DNA of 64,000 nt from contig CM064492.1 of NCBI GenBank assembly GCA_032716605.1, positions 47,477,876 to 47,541,875 of the forward strand, in the 5' to 3' direction. Source of the DNA: Paralithodes platypus. Taxonomy: Eukaryota > Arthropoda > Malacostraca > Decapoda > Lithodidae. Below the pieces are notes generated by a model. That model had not been told where the DNA came from. It searched no databases and saw only the letters and a list, made by a program, of their open reading frames with translations. Below are positions 1-9,763 of the stretch, piece by piece; within the stretch, counting starts at the first letter, position 1; each line of letters begins with the position of its first letter. The position numbers were made by a program, and so were the translations under genes.

Positions 1-147
1 TAAACAATAATATACTCAATAAGATCTCTATAACACTTGGATAAGATTAAGTGAAGAATACGGGTACTTTATGCAGGCTTTCTATTAACATGAAATCAAG
101 TTTTCTATCAGGTATTCTATTCTCCAAAATGGCGGGCCGGTGGAGAG

Positions 148-905
148 GTGTCTGATAACTGTGGTGTTGAGGGAAGGGCCCCACCACTACCTCCACCACC
201 ACCACCACCATCAAGCAGGGTCCCACCTCTTCCACCACCACTGGCAAGCAGAGTCCTACCACCACCACTACCTCCGCCACCACCATCAAGCAGGGTCCCA
301 CCTCCTCTTCCACCACCACTGGCAAGCAGAGTCCTACCACCACCACCACCATCAAGCAGGGTCCCACCTCCTCTTCCACCACCACTACCTCCGCCACCAC
401 CATCAAGCAGAGTCCCACCTCCTCTTCCACCACCACTCACCTCACTTTCCTTCATCACGTTCTTTTCCACCACCAACAGGCAGAGTCCTACCACCACCAC
501 CAACACATTATCCTCCATCATTACGTCCTCATTTTATCCCCTAACACCTAACACAACCACCACCACCTCCTCCTCCAACCCCTCTGTACTCCACCTCCTA
601 CCACCACTATTACCACCCACTCCACTTATACCACCATCAACATCACCACTACTACCTTTATCACCACCAACCCTACTTAGCACACTAATTACTACCCCAC
701 TTACACCACCTCCACCACCTTTATCACCACCACTACCTTTACCACCACCACCACCACTTTAATCACCAACCCTTCATACTTACTACCCTACATACTCCAC
801 CACCACCATTTTATTCACCACCCACTCCACTTACTACCCTACATGCTCCACCAACACAGCATCCACCACCACCACCACCACCACCATTACCACATCACTC
901 TTTGG
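148..905. repeat. CCACCA-rich minisatellite and low-complexity tract
   Basis: Positions about 172-460 repeat a compound unit alternating TCAAGCAGGGTCCCACC and GGCAAGCAGAGTCC with CCACCA runs. The rest to about 905 is degenerate CCACCA/CTACC. Long proline-rich frames across it are by-products of the repeat. Confidence 0.85.
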
Positions 906-940
906 TGCTGCAGGATTTACCACCACATTGTCTCGTCATT

Positions 941-983
<43 letters not shown>

Positions 984-985
984 GC

Positions 986-1022
<37 letters not shown>

Positions 1023-1262
1023 GCTGTGTATGTGTATGTGTATGTGTCTGTGTGTGTCCCTCCCCTCTCTCTTAGAGTCGTTTACATGTCTCTGTTTTAT
1101 TTTCTCTATCATCATCTTCATCACTCACTTCCTCTCACTCACTCACACACACTCTCTCTCTCAACGTTGTCATTCGCACACACGCGTCACTCCCCACCGA
1201 ATACACACACACACACACATACACACACACACACATCTCGTCACTCTCACTCCCTTTAAGCA
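941..1262. repeat. (TC)n, (TG)n and (CA)n microsatellite cluster
   Basis: A TC run from about 945 passes into TGTGTATG repeats to about 1058. Mixed CTCACA and ACACAC runs follow at about 1130-1240. Confidence 0.9.
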
Positions 1263-1768
1263 CACGCGCCCTTGGTTTTATTAGCACTCACACACATGTT
1301 CTCACGCTCACATACATTATCTCACGCTCACATACATTCTCTCACACTCACATATTCTCTCACACTCACACATATTCTCTCACACTCACACATATTCTCT
1401 CTCACTCACACATTCTCTCACACTCACATATTCTCTCTCACACTCACACATATTCTCTCACACTCACACATATTCTCTCACTCACACATATTCTCTCACA
1501 CTCACACATATTCTCTCACACTCACACATATTCTCTCTCACTCACACATATTCTCTCACACTCACACATATTCTGTCACACTCACACATATTCTCTCACA
1601 CTCACACATATTCTTTCACACTCACACACATTCTCTCACACTCACACATATTCTCACACTCACACATATTCTCTCACACTCACACGTATTCTCTCACACT
1701 CACACATATTCTCTCACACTCACACATATGCTCTCACACTCACACATATTCTCTCGCACTCTAACATA
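1262..1768. repeat. 18-bp CTCACACTCACACATATT minisatellite
   Basis: Over 25 imperfect copies of an 18-bp unit built on CTCACACTCACACATATT, with small length variants. It is an expanded CA/CT microsatellite. Confidence 0.9.
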
Positions 1769-1789
1769 ATACGCCCCTGCTCCCACGCC

Positions 1790-2152
1790 CGTATACACAC
1801 ACACACACACATTCACTCGCACACAAGCTATCACACTCACTCATTACCTAATTCTAATACAGTTCTCATATACATACCGTCATATGAATATAACATAATT
1901 ATTGTTAGACTACGCTTACACTTGTTAAACAGTTACACACACACACAAAACTAATACACGAATGCACTCCCCCCCCCCTCTCTCTCTCTCACACACACAC
2001 CCCACCCCTCCTAACACACATACAAGCAGGCACCCACTCTCTCTCTCTCACACTCTCACACCACCCCTCCTAACACACATACTAACATGCACCCCCCCCC
2101 TTCTCTCACACGCACACGCACACACACACACACACATATACCTGTATGTTGA
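1790..2152. repeat. CA/CT-rich low-complexity DNA
   Basis: Interrupted ACACAC, CTCTCT and poly-C runs. A less simple AT-rich stretch lies at about 1840-1935. Nothing coding is visible. Confidence 0.75.
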
Positions 2153-2276
2153 CACCACTCTATGGCAACCACGCTCACAATAGGTGTATGCATAAAGCTC
2201 CCTCTAATACATTCTCACGTCAACATTTCGCGATTTCCTTACATGCTCTTCACAGCTCTTATCGTCACATGCTCCT

Positions 2277-2815
2277 CCTAACGTGTATTGTCACATGCTC
2301 CTCCTAACGTTTATTGTCACATTCTCTTTACAACGTTTATTGTCACATTTTCTATACAACGTTTATTGTCACATTATCTTTACAACGTTTATTGTCACAT
2401 TTTCTTTCCAACGTTTATTGTCACATTATCTTTACAACGTTTATTGTCACATTCTCTTTCCAACGTTTATTGTCACATTTTCTTTACAACGTTTATTGTC
2501 ACATTCTCTTTACAACGTTTATTGTCACATTCTCTTTACAACGTTTATTGTCACATTCTCTTTACAACGTGTATTGTCACATTCTCTTTACAGTGTTTAC
2601 TGTCATGTGCTCCTCACAACGTTTATGGCCACTTGCTCACCACAACGTTTATGGTCACTTGCTCCTCACAACGTTTATTGCCATATGCCCTTCACAAAGT
2701 TTATTGTCACATGCTCCCCACAACTTTTATTCTCACAAGGTCCTCACAACGTTTAATGTCCAATTGTTTATAGTTACATGTCCTTCAACACGTTTATTGT
2801 CACAACTGCTATATG
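2277..2815. repeat. 26-bp minisatellite (ACGTTTATTGTCACAT unit)
   Basis: About 20 copies of a 26-bp unit containing ACGTTTATTGTCACAT followed by a CTCTTTACA-like spacer. Copies are tight at 2320-2600 and degrade towards 2815. Open frames in all three + phases come from the repeat. Confidence 0.9.
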
Positions 2816-2868
2816 CTCCTCTCAACTAAAAAAAGGCCGCATCATCCCTAAAAAAACGTTCACTGGTA

Positions 2869-3079
2869 CGGTCGCGCCAATAAGTCATGTTCCAACTGTC
2901 ATTACGTTTGGCTCGCTTTGTGCTGTATTAATGTCTTTCAGATGTTGAATAGGGTGAATAAGTGTAGGAACATGTTTTTATATTTCACTCGATATGCAGA
3001 AATGAAGCTTAGATATTGCTGATACCAATTATTGATCAAAACATAATTGGTGCAGAGACATCACTTATAAGCGCGACTG
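2869..3079. mobile_element. Family P MITE (pogo/Tc1-like), copy 1
   Basis: A 211-bp element with inverted ends CGGTCGCGCCAATAAGT and ACTTATAAGCGCGACTG, flanked by TA on each side (2867-2868 and 3080-3081). TA duplication plus a CAGT-like start fits Tc1/mariner, pogo branch. It contains no coding sequence. Confidence 0.8.
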
Positions 3080-3133
3080 TACATGCTGCCCCACAAGTTT
3101 TCCCTGGCACTGCTTAGGTTTACTAGCTTTTGA

Positions 3134-3507
3134 AGGGGGTCATCGTTTTTTTTGTTTTTATCTTTCTCCCCTTTTCTCCCTTTCCCTGGCTTGTATCCAT
3201 TCGGCCCCATTCAGCCAACTGTTTTAAAACGTTTATCCTCATCCAGGTGTCGATTTCTTCCTGGCGAGCGAGAGCGAGCCAGCATTGTATGGAGAAATCC
3301 GTCTTCGCCGGAGACATTTTTCTATCGAAAAATGTACAAATTTAGCTTGCTGTCGAAACAAAAATATATATATGCTGGCTCGCTACCGCTCGCCAGGAAT
3401 ATATTGACACCTGGATGGGGTAAACGTCTTAAAATAGTAGGCTGAATGGGGCCGAATGGATACAAGCCAAAGAGAGAAGGAGAGAAAAAAATCGAGGTGG
3501 GGCCCCC
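3134..3507. mobile_element. Family D foldback, copy 1
   Basis: A long inverted repeat: the left arm (GGCTTGTATCCATTCGGCCC, then CAGGTGTCGATTTCTTCC, then the A-family core) is mirrored on the right. Flanks are TTGA (3130-3133) and TTAA (3508-3511), consistent with TTAA target duplication. Confidence 0.8.
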
Positions 3508-3552
3508 TTAACTATACAATGTCTCAGTCTTTAATAGTTTGGCTATCTTTAA

Positions 3553-3870
3553 GGGGAGGTTTTTAGTGTGTTTCCTAAACTTCCATCAAGCTTAAAATTA
3601 CACCCCCTCGAGTCCCTTTCAAGATAAATTTGTACATTTTTCGGTAGAAAAATGTCCCGGCCAAAGGCCGGTTCCTCTTAAATTACAGGCTCGCTATCGC
3701 TCGCCAGGATAAAATAGACACCTGAATTGCACGAAAGGTCTTAATATGGGGTGAAAGTTTTTAAAATCGCTAAACTAATGGGGCAAACGTTTTATAATAT
3801 CAAAAGCAATGGGGCTAAACATGAGGGAGAAAGGGGGCCAGAAAAAAATCCCTCAAGTGGAGACCTCCCC
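3553..3870 (-). mobile_element. Family A MITE, copy 1
   Basis: Flanked by TTAA at 3549-3552 and 3871-3874, with ends GGGGAGGT and ACCTCCCC. Core motif on the minus strand. It is very similar to the copy at 58587-58904, so the two form a subfamily. Confidence 0.85.
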
Positions 3871-3874
3871 TTAA

Positions 3875-4067
3875 CCACTGAGTATTATGACGCGTTTGGC
3901 AATTTATTTTGGCTATTATTTAGCGACTTTATTCAGCATAGGAAGAACTTGTGGGCGCTAGAGATAGCTTTCACACTTTTGATTCCTAGAGAGCCTTCAC
4001 AAGCTGTATAAAATCGTCTAATGATAGCCACAATAAACTACCAAAACGCGTCACATTTCTCAGGGGG
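3875..4067. mobile_element. Family C foldback, GAGGATTATGACGC subtype
   Basis: Shares the TTAA at 3871-3874 with the preceding A copy and ends at TTAA 4068-4071. Left arm GAGTATTATGACGCG pairs with right arm CGCGTCACATTTCTC. Confidence 0.8.
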
Positions 4068-4094
4068 TTAACCAACTTAATTCAGGCTATAGTA

Positions 4095-4308
4095 CAGTCG
4101 GCCTAATATGTCATGTCTCGGCACCAATTATGTTTTGATCAATAATTGGTACCAGCAATATTTACACATGATTTTTTTTATTTTTGAGTGAGATATACCA
4201 ACTTGTTCCTACACTTTACCCACCCTATACAACATCTGACAGACATTAATACAGTACAGAGCGAGCCAAACGTAATGACAGCTGAGCAATGACTTATTAG
4301 CGTCACCG
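4095..4308. mobile_element. Family P MITE, copy 2 (opposite orientation)
   Basis: Ends CAGTCGGCCTAATATGTCATG and TGACTTATTAGCGTCACCG, with TA at 4093-4094 and 4309-4310. The interior matches the reverse complement of copy 1, including the GATCAATAATTGGTACC region. Confidence 0.8.
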
Positions 4309-4311
4309 TAT

Positions 4312-4503
4312 TCGCTATAGGTTGGCCAGAAATCGTGAACTCCCTAATCTCTGTAACTGAAACAGGGCTAGAGCAAATGGGCTGTTAATTTCAACACCTA
4401 TTCCATGGCTGACCCTTCCCAAATGGTAGGAATACTGGTTCGATTAATCTAGTCGTTTGGTTAACGTTTCAGAGTTTTGGTCTACTTATTTAGAACAGGG
4501 TAT
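4312..4503. mobile_element. Family E foldback
   Basis: GGTTGGCCAGAAATCGTG on the left pairs with TTTGGTCTACTTATTTAGAA on the right. The interior carries GGGCTAGAGCAAATGGGCTG, diagnostic of family E here. No clear target duplication. Confidence 0.6.
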
Positions 4504-4514
4504 AGGAGAGATGC

Positions 4515-4623
4515 AAGAGTCAAAGGGTTTACTGAAGTGGTTTGAACCCTTTCGATTCCTGTAAGCTCTGTTTGTGTTCCATAAAATCGTCTAGGGTTAG
4601 CCCCAATAAGAACATAATGACGT
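4515..4623. mobile_element. Family C fragment
   Basis: Right-hand C sequence (CATAAAATCGTCTAGGGTTAGCC, then CATAATGACG) without a left arm. Positions 4624-4670 are unassigned. Confidence 0.5.
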
Positions 4624-4674
4624 TTAATAAGCTTATAGCCAGCTGTGGTAGGCTGCATTCCTATTACGGGTTAA

Positions 4675-4880
4675 CTCCTTCTGTACAGGCGACGCCTTTT
4701 TCATTATATTATTTTTATTTGTAGACAAGTTTGTACAGTTGAAGAAGGATCTGTGGTAGTAAAAAGGGTTAAGTGAGATAGTTCGAAGCCTGTTAATTGC
4801 TGGAGGCCTTTTTTAAACTGAATAAAATCGTCTAATATTATCCAGAATAAGTTATAAGGACGGCCCCGGTACTGAATGGG
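4675..4880. mobile_element. Family C foldback, CTGTACAGGCGACG subtype
   Basis: Starts after TTAA 4671-4674. Inverted arms CTTCTGTACAGGCGACGCC and GGACGGCCCCGGTACTGAA. The right TTAA has decayed. The interior has GGATCTGTGGTAGTAAAAAG. Confidence 0.75.
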
Positions 4881-4894
4881 TCGGTTGATTCATT

Positions 4895-5242
4895 CAGTTT
4901 TTAATTTATTAATTATGTTCTTAAGTTTCCTCCCTAGACCTCCATCAAGCTTATAAAAACATTCCCAAGATCTCCCTTCTAGATATATTTGTACATTTTT
5001 CGGGAGAAAAATGTCCCGGAATTTGGCCATAACATTCTTTATTACAGGCTCGCTATCGCTTGCCAGGCAAAAATCGACACCTAAATGACACGAAAAGTCT
5101 TAATATTGACAACAAAATGGGGCGAAAGGTCTAAAATCGCCAAACTAATGGGCCGGACGTCTTAAAATCTAAAAACAAAACAAAAAACTAATGGGGCTAC
5201 ACATGAGGGTGGAGGGGAGTCAGAAAAACCAATCATCTCCCC
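4895..5242 (-). mobile_element. Family A MITE, copy 2
   Basis: Right end CATCTCCCC|TTAA at 5243-5246. The left end is degraded within TTAATTATGTTCTTAAG. A variant core GGCTCGCTATCGCTTGCCAGG is present. Confidence 0.75.
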
Positions 5243-5279
5243 TTAACCCCTTCAGTCTTCGAGGACCTCTTTCTACTTA

Positions 5280-5410
5280 ACCCCTTGAGGATCATGACGC
5301 ATTTGGACCCTTTATTCTGGCTATCACTGGACGATTTTATACAGGTTAGGAAGGATCTGTGGGAATGAACAAGGGCAAATAAGACTGTCTCAAGTAACCC
5401 TCGACCTTCT
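5280..5410. mobile_element. Family C left-part copy
   Basis: Begins at TTAA 5276-5279 with CCCCTTGAGGATCATGACGC, and runs out at the TTAA (5411-5414) that begins the next A copy. Confidence 0.7.
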
Positions 5411-5414
5411 TTAA

Positions 5415-6071
5415 GCGGGGATGGGCTGGTTACCTAGTCCCCTTTCTCCCTCAGAATTATCTTCATTAGTTTTGACATTTTAAGGCGTTCGGCCCATTAG
5501 ATTGGCGATTTTAACGCCTTTAGCTCTATTTCGTTGTCAAGTTTAAGACCTATCGTGCCATTTAGGTGTCGATTTTTTTCCTGGCGAGCGATAGCGAGCC
5601 TGTAGTTGTTGTTGTTGTTCCCCAAGCTGCCTGGCCGAACAGCCCCAAGTCCCCGAGCAAGGCCAAGGCCATAACCGAGCGCCCCCACAGAACCCTCCCT
5701 GCCGACCACAATAAAGCCTGGGTGACCGAAACCACTCCATGGCAGGGAGCTGAGGAGGGTGCGGAAACGCCCGGGAAACCAAAGCCCCACCCAGGGCCCT
5801 GTGCCCCTCAGCAATTATGAAGAGAAAGTTGAGGGGCAAAGGAAAAATGTGACGCTTTGGCTTCCAATCTTGGTAGATTGGGAGGTCAATCCACGGAATA
5901 TATAAGTAAAAGGAACAGTCAGAGTAAGCTATGGGTATCTCACTCTGATAGACCAGCCCATCACCACAGAGCCTGTAGTTATATGAGGGGGTGGGGGGGG
6001 GGGGTCCTTTTTTTTTTTTAAAGTTTGAGGGAGGTCTAGGGAGGAAACTAAAAAATACATGAATAAAAGAG
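5415..6071 (+). mobile_element. Family A MITE, copy 3, split by a retroposon
   Basis: The A sequence runs from 5415 (GGGGATGGGC end) through the core at about 5581-5600. It is interrupted at 5608-5968, then resumes (GAGGGAGGTCTAGGGAGGAAAC) to about 6071. The interruption is flanked by a 12-bp duplication of A sequence. Confidence 0.75.
5608..5968 (-). mobile_element. Retroposon (SINE-like, (AAC)n tail) with 12-bp target duplication
   Basis: The insert is bounded by GAGCCTGTAGTT at 5596-5607 and 5969-5980. Read on the minus strand it ends in an AACAACAACAAC run, as a retroposed RNA tail would. The body is GC-rich, unlike its surroundings. I see no convincing tRNA A/B boxes. The short frames across it are not family-recognisable. 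It could be a SINE or a LINE 3' end. Confidence 0.65.
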
Positions 6072-6086
6072 TTAATAGTTAAACAA

Positions 6087-6181
6087 AACAGCCACTAGCC
6101 CCTTAAACTTTTCCTATTCTAGATAAGGTCGCCTAATAATAGCCAGAATTAACTGCCAAATGCGTTACAGTCTTCAAGGGG
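6087..6181. mobile_element. Family C right-half fragment
   Basis: Contains GTCGCCTAATAATAGCCAGAA, then GCGTTACAGTCTTCAAGGGG, ending at TTAA 6182-6185. The stretch 6186-6261 is a further degraded C piece. Confidence 0.6.
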
Positions 6182-6265
6182 TTAATTTAGGCTAACCTCA
6201 GACGATTTATCTCGGATTAGGAATGCCCTCTAGCAATCAAGGGGGTAATATCTATCCCAAATTAA

Positions 6266-6472
6266 CCCCTTCTGTACCGGCGACGTCTTTTCAATTTTAT
6301 TCTAGCTACATTTAAACGATTTTATGCAGGTTAGGAAGGATGTATGGTTACTAAAAGGATTCATTGAGATAGTCTGTAGCCTTGTAATGGGTAGACGTCC
6401 ATCATAAGCTGAATGAAAACGTCTAATAGTTGCCAGAGTATAATGGAAAGGACGTCAACGGTACAGAAAGGG
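6266..6472. mobile_element. Family C foldback, TGTACCGGCGACGTC subtype
   Basis: TTAA at 6262-6265 and 6473-6476. Arms CCCCTTCTGTACCGGCGACG and ACGTCAACGGTACAGAAAGG. A clean full-length copy. Confidence 0.85.
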
Positions 6473-6476
6473 TTAA

Positions 6477-6685
6477 CCCTCTTAGTACCGGTGACGTCCT
6501 TCTCGTTACATTCTGGCAACTATTAGAAGATTTCGTTCAGCTAAGGAAGGACCTCTAACAATTAAAAGCCTACCGACTCTCTCATTTAATCATCTAGTTA
6601 TCACATAGGATCCTTCCTAAGCTGAATGAAATAGTCTAATAGTTGCCAGAATATAATGAAAATTACGTCACCGCTACAGATGGGG
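6477..6685. mobile_element. Family C foldback, adjacent copy
   Basis: Shares the left TTAA (6473-6476) with the previous copy and ends at TTAA 6686-6689. Arms CCCTCTTAGTACCGGTGACG and TTACGTCACCGCTACAGATG. Confidence 0.85.
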
Positions 6686-6689
6686 TTAA

Positions 6690-7045
6690 GGGGGGATGAC
6701 GTATTTATTTGTTCATTTATATATCTTTAAATATATTTAATTTCCTCCCTAGACCACCATCAAGCTTAATAAACCACCCCTCTACCCTCCTTCTAGATAA
6801 ATGTGTACATTTTTCGATATAAAAATGTCCCGGCCGAAGGCCGATTCCTCTTGAATTACAGGCTCGCTATCGCTCGCCAGGAAAAAAATCGACACCTAAA
6901 TGAAACACAAAATCTTAATATTGACAAAGAAATGGTGCGAAAAGTCTTAAAATCGCCAATCTAATAGGCTGAACGTCATAAAATCTGAAAACTAATGGGG
7001 CTAAGCATGAGGAAGAAGGGGGACCAGAAAAACTACCCATCTCCT
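6690..7045 (-). mobile_element. Family A MITE, copy 4
   Basis: Starts at the shared TTAA 6686-6689 (GGGGGGATGACG) and ends CCATCTCCT|TTAA at 7046-7049. The core reads on the minus strand, together with the GGCCGAAGGCC hairpin. Confidence 0.85.
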
Positions 7046-7054
7046 TTAAGCCCT

Positions 7055-7362
7055 CTGACTCCCACAATCCCTTCCCAAACTGAACACAATCGTCGACTAT
7101 AGTCCCTTCATTCTAGGTTGGGCAGAAATCCTAACCTCAAACCTCTGTAACTCAAAAAGGGCTAGAGCAAATGAGCTGTCAAATTCCACACTTATTCCCT
7201 AGCCAAGTCTTCCTATGTGGTAGAAATGTTAGCTCGATTACTCTAGTCCTTTTTTTTTTTTTTTAAAGTCATGAGAGGTTAGAGGTTAGGATTTCTGCCC
7301 ATCCTAGAATGAACGGACTATAGTAGACGATTGTGTTCAGTTTGGGAAGGAACTGTGGGAAT
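7055..7362. mobile_element. Family E palindrome with C-derived outer arms
   Basis: TTCATTCTAGGTTGGGCAGA at about 7107 is mirrored by TCTGCCCATCCTAGAATGAA at about 7295. Further out, CCCAAACTGAACACAATCGT on the left is mirrored by ACGATTGTGTTCAGTTTGGG on the right. The right outer arm is the seed of the following 52-bp array. Confidence 0.7.
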
Positions 7363-7738
7363 GAACAGACTATAGTAGACGATTGTGTTCAGTTTGGGAA
7401 GGAACTGTGGGAATGAACGGACTATAGTAGACGATTGTGTTCAGTTTGGGAAGGAACTGTGGGAATGAACGGACTATAGTAGACGATTGTGTTCAGTTTG
7501 GGAAGGAACTGTGGGAATGAACAGACTATAGTAGACGATTGTGTTCAGTTTGGGAAGGAACTGTGGGAATGAACGGACTATAGTAGACGATTGTGTTCAG
7601 TTTGGGAAGGAACTGTGGGAATGAACGGACTATAGTAGACGATTGTGTTCAGTTTGGGAAGGGACTGTGGGAATGAACAGACTATAGTAGACGATTGTGT
7701 TCAGTTTGGGAAGGGACTGTGGGAATGAACAGACTATA
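7311..7738. repeat. 52-bp satellite, about 8 copies
   Basis: The unit starts GAACGGACTATAGTAGACGA and contains TTGTGTTCAGTTTGGGAAGG. Copies are nearly identical, with GAACGG/GAACAG and GGAACTG/GGGACTG variants. A C-family tail (to TTAA at about 7786) follows. Confidence 0.95.
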
Positions 7739-7801
7739 GTAGCCAGCATAACAGTAAGAAAGGCGTGCTCTTATACTGAAAGGGTTAACTTTATAGTCTA
7801 A

Positions 7802-8165
7802 GGGGAGATTTTCACTTAATTAAGATTTGTTTTTGTTATGGATCCCCTCCTCCCACATGCTTAGCCGTATTAGTTTTGATATGTTATGACGTTTGCTCCA
7901 TTAGTTTGACCTTTCGCCGCATTTTATTTTAATATTAAGACCTTTCGTGCCATTTAGGGGTCCTGGCGATCGATAGCGAGCCTGTAATTATAGAGGAACC
8001 GGCCTTCGGACAGGAAATTTTTTCTACCGATTTTTTTTACAAATTTATCTCGACAAGATATCTTGGGGATGTTTTCTTTAAGCTTGATGGAGGTCTAGGG
8101 AGGAAACTAAATTAACACAAAATATATAAATGACAAATACATAAATGAAAAAATAAATAAACCCT
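7802..8165 (+). mobile_element. Family A MITE, copy 5, running into a satellite
   Basis: Begins CTAA|GGGGAGATTTTC. It has a shortened core (GGCGATCGATAGCGAGCC), the GGCCTTCGG hairpin and the AGCTTGATGGAGGTCTAGGG tail. The normal right end is replaced by the 31-bp array. Confidence 0.75.
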
Positions 8166-8806
8166 ACCCATTGTAATGAACAAATAAATAAACCCTACCC
8201 CTTGTAATGAACAAATAAATAAACCCTACCCCTTGTAATGAACAAATAAATAAACCCTACCCCTTGTAATGAACAAATAAATAAACCCTACCCCTTGTAA
8301 TGAACAAATAAATAAACCCTACCCCTTGTAATGAACAAATAAATAAACCCTACCCCTTGTAATGAACAAATAAATAAACCCTACCCCTTGTAATGAACAA
8401 ATAAATAAACCCTACCCCTTGTAATGAACAAATAAATAAACCCTACCCCTTGTAATGAACAAATAAATAAACCCTACCCCTTGTAATGAACAAATAAATA
8501 GACCCTACCCCTTGTAATGAACAAATAAATAAACCCTACCCCTTGTAATGAACAAATAAATAAACCCTACCCCTTGTAATGAACAAATAAATAAACCCTA
8601 CCCCTTGTAATGAACAAATAAATAAACCCTACCCCTTGTAATGAACAAATAAATAAACCCTACCCCTTGTAATGAACAAATAAATAGACCCTACCCCTTG
8701 TAATGAACAAATAAATAAACCCTACCCCTTGTAATGAACAAATAAATAGACCCTACCCCTTGTAATGAACAAATAAATAAACCCTACCCCTTGTAATGAA
8801 CAAATT
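8147..8806. repeat. 31-bp satellite, about 21 copies
   Basis: The unit contains AATGAACAAATAAATAAACC and CTACCCCTTGT. It resembles the right terminus of family A (ATGAGCAAATAAATAAGCCC followed by CATCCCCCCTTAA at 60957-60989). Almost homogeneous, with a few AATAGACCC variants. Confidence 0.95.
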
Positions 8807-8902
8807 ACTATGGAGGCTTCAGTCGCCTATTACATAACAGTATTTGTATTAAACTGTATATAATAGGTACTGTATGTGTTCTCAGTTTATTATTAATATT
8901 AT

Positions 8903-9083
8903 GGCATAGTCAGTAAAAGGGTCGGCGTCTGATCAAAAGGTTGGCGGATCGAGCCTGCACTGTCAAAATGTATTGGCAGATGTCAAGCCCGGGCAACTTG
9001 ACCTAGCGATTCGTGACAGACGCCTAATGTTCATGGCCACCCCTTCTCGGGAATTACGGCGTCTGGCAGAACAAAAAAAGTAT
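8903..9083 (+). mobile_element. tRNA-derived SINE candidate
   Basis: Flanked by TATTATTAATATTAT at 8888-8902 and 9084-9098, a 15-bp duplication. The head has an A-box-like TGGCATAGTCAGT and a B-box-like GGATCGAGCCTG about 40 bp later, with spacing as in a tRNA. The flanking duplication is low-complexity, which weakens it. Confidence 0.55.
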
Positions 9084-9205
9084 TATTATTAATATTATTA
9101 TTGTTGTTGTTGTTGTTGTGTGTGGCAGAAAAAAATAATATTATTAATATTATTATTGTTGTTGTTGTTGCTGTTGTTGTCGTGTGTGTGTGTGTGTGTG
9201 TGTCA
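9084..9205. repeat. (ATT)n(GTT)n(GT)n with an internal duplication
   Basis: A GGCAGA...ATTATT...GTTGTT block of about 55 bp occurs twice and ends in a GT run. It probably grew from the SINE tail. Positions 9206-9389 hold nothing I can assign. Confidence 0.75.
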
Positions 9206-9393
9206 GAAAGTGGTATTAGTTACAATAATTATCTACAAAACCATTAATTGTTCTTGTCCCTGTGAATATGTTGTTTCGTCATGATTACCTTGGGCATATC
9301 CCTTCAACACCATGAATTATTTGTGACCCCCCCCCTCCCCTTTTTCGCTACCTATTCCTGTGCTGACGTCATTCGTAATATTTCACTACTTAA

Positions 9394-9759
9394 GGGGGCC
9401 CGATGGTCGTTTATTCTTGACCCCCTTCTCCATAGTGTTTAACCCCAATAGTTTTAAGATTTTAAAACGTTCGGCTCATTAGTTTGGCGATTATAACACC
9501 TTTCGTCCCATTTTGTTGTCAATTTTAAGACCTTTTGTGCCATTTTGGTGTCCATTATTTCTTAGTGAGCGATAGCGAGCATGTTAATTTAAGAGGAACC
9601 GGACTTTGTCCGTGACATTTTCTACCGAAGAATGTACAAATATATCCTGAAGGGGTTGTCAAGGGGGTGTTTTTTTTAAGCTTGATGGAGGTCAGCGAGA
9701 AAAGTAAAAACAGAACTAAAAATATGAAAACATAAATATGTAGATTTTTTTTTTTACCC
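9394..9759 (+). mobile_element. Family A MITE, copy 6
   Basis: TTAA at 9390-9393 and 9760-9763. Core variant AGTGAGCGATAGCGAGC. The right TTAA is also the left boundary of the next C copy. Confidence 0.8.
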
Positions 9760-9763
9760 TTAA

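Noticed and set aside
148..762. Proline-rich 204-residue frame
   Set aside because: A by-product of CCACCA repeats, with alternate phases equally open.
5566..5820. Host exon in the GC-rich segment
   Set aside because: It lies inside a retroposon with target duplication and tail. The translations on both strands are not recognisable.
7096..7324. 8-bp ACTATAGT duplication suggesting a hAT insertion of E
   Set aside because: ACTATAGT is its own reverse complement and lies inside longer inverted arms, so it is part of the palindrome rather than a direct target duplication.
8147..8806. Interstitial telomere-like repeat because of AACCCTA words
   Set aside because: The 31-bp unit matches the A MITE terminus. 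AACCCTA occurs once per unit only, not in tandem.
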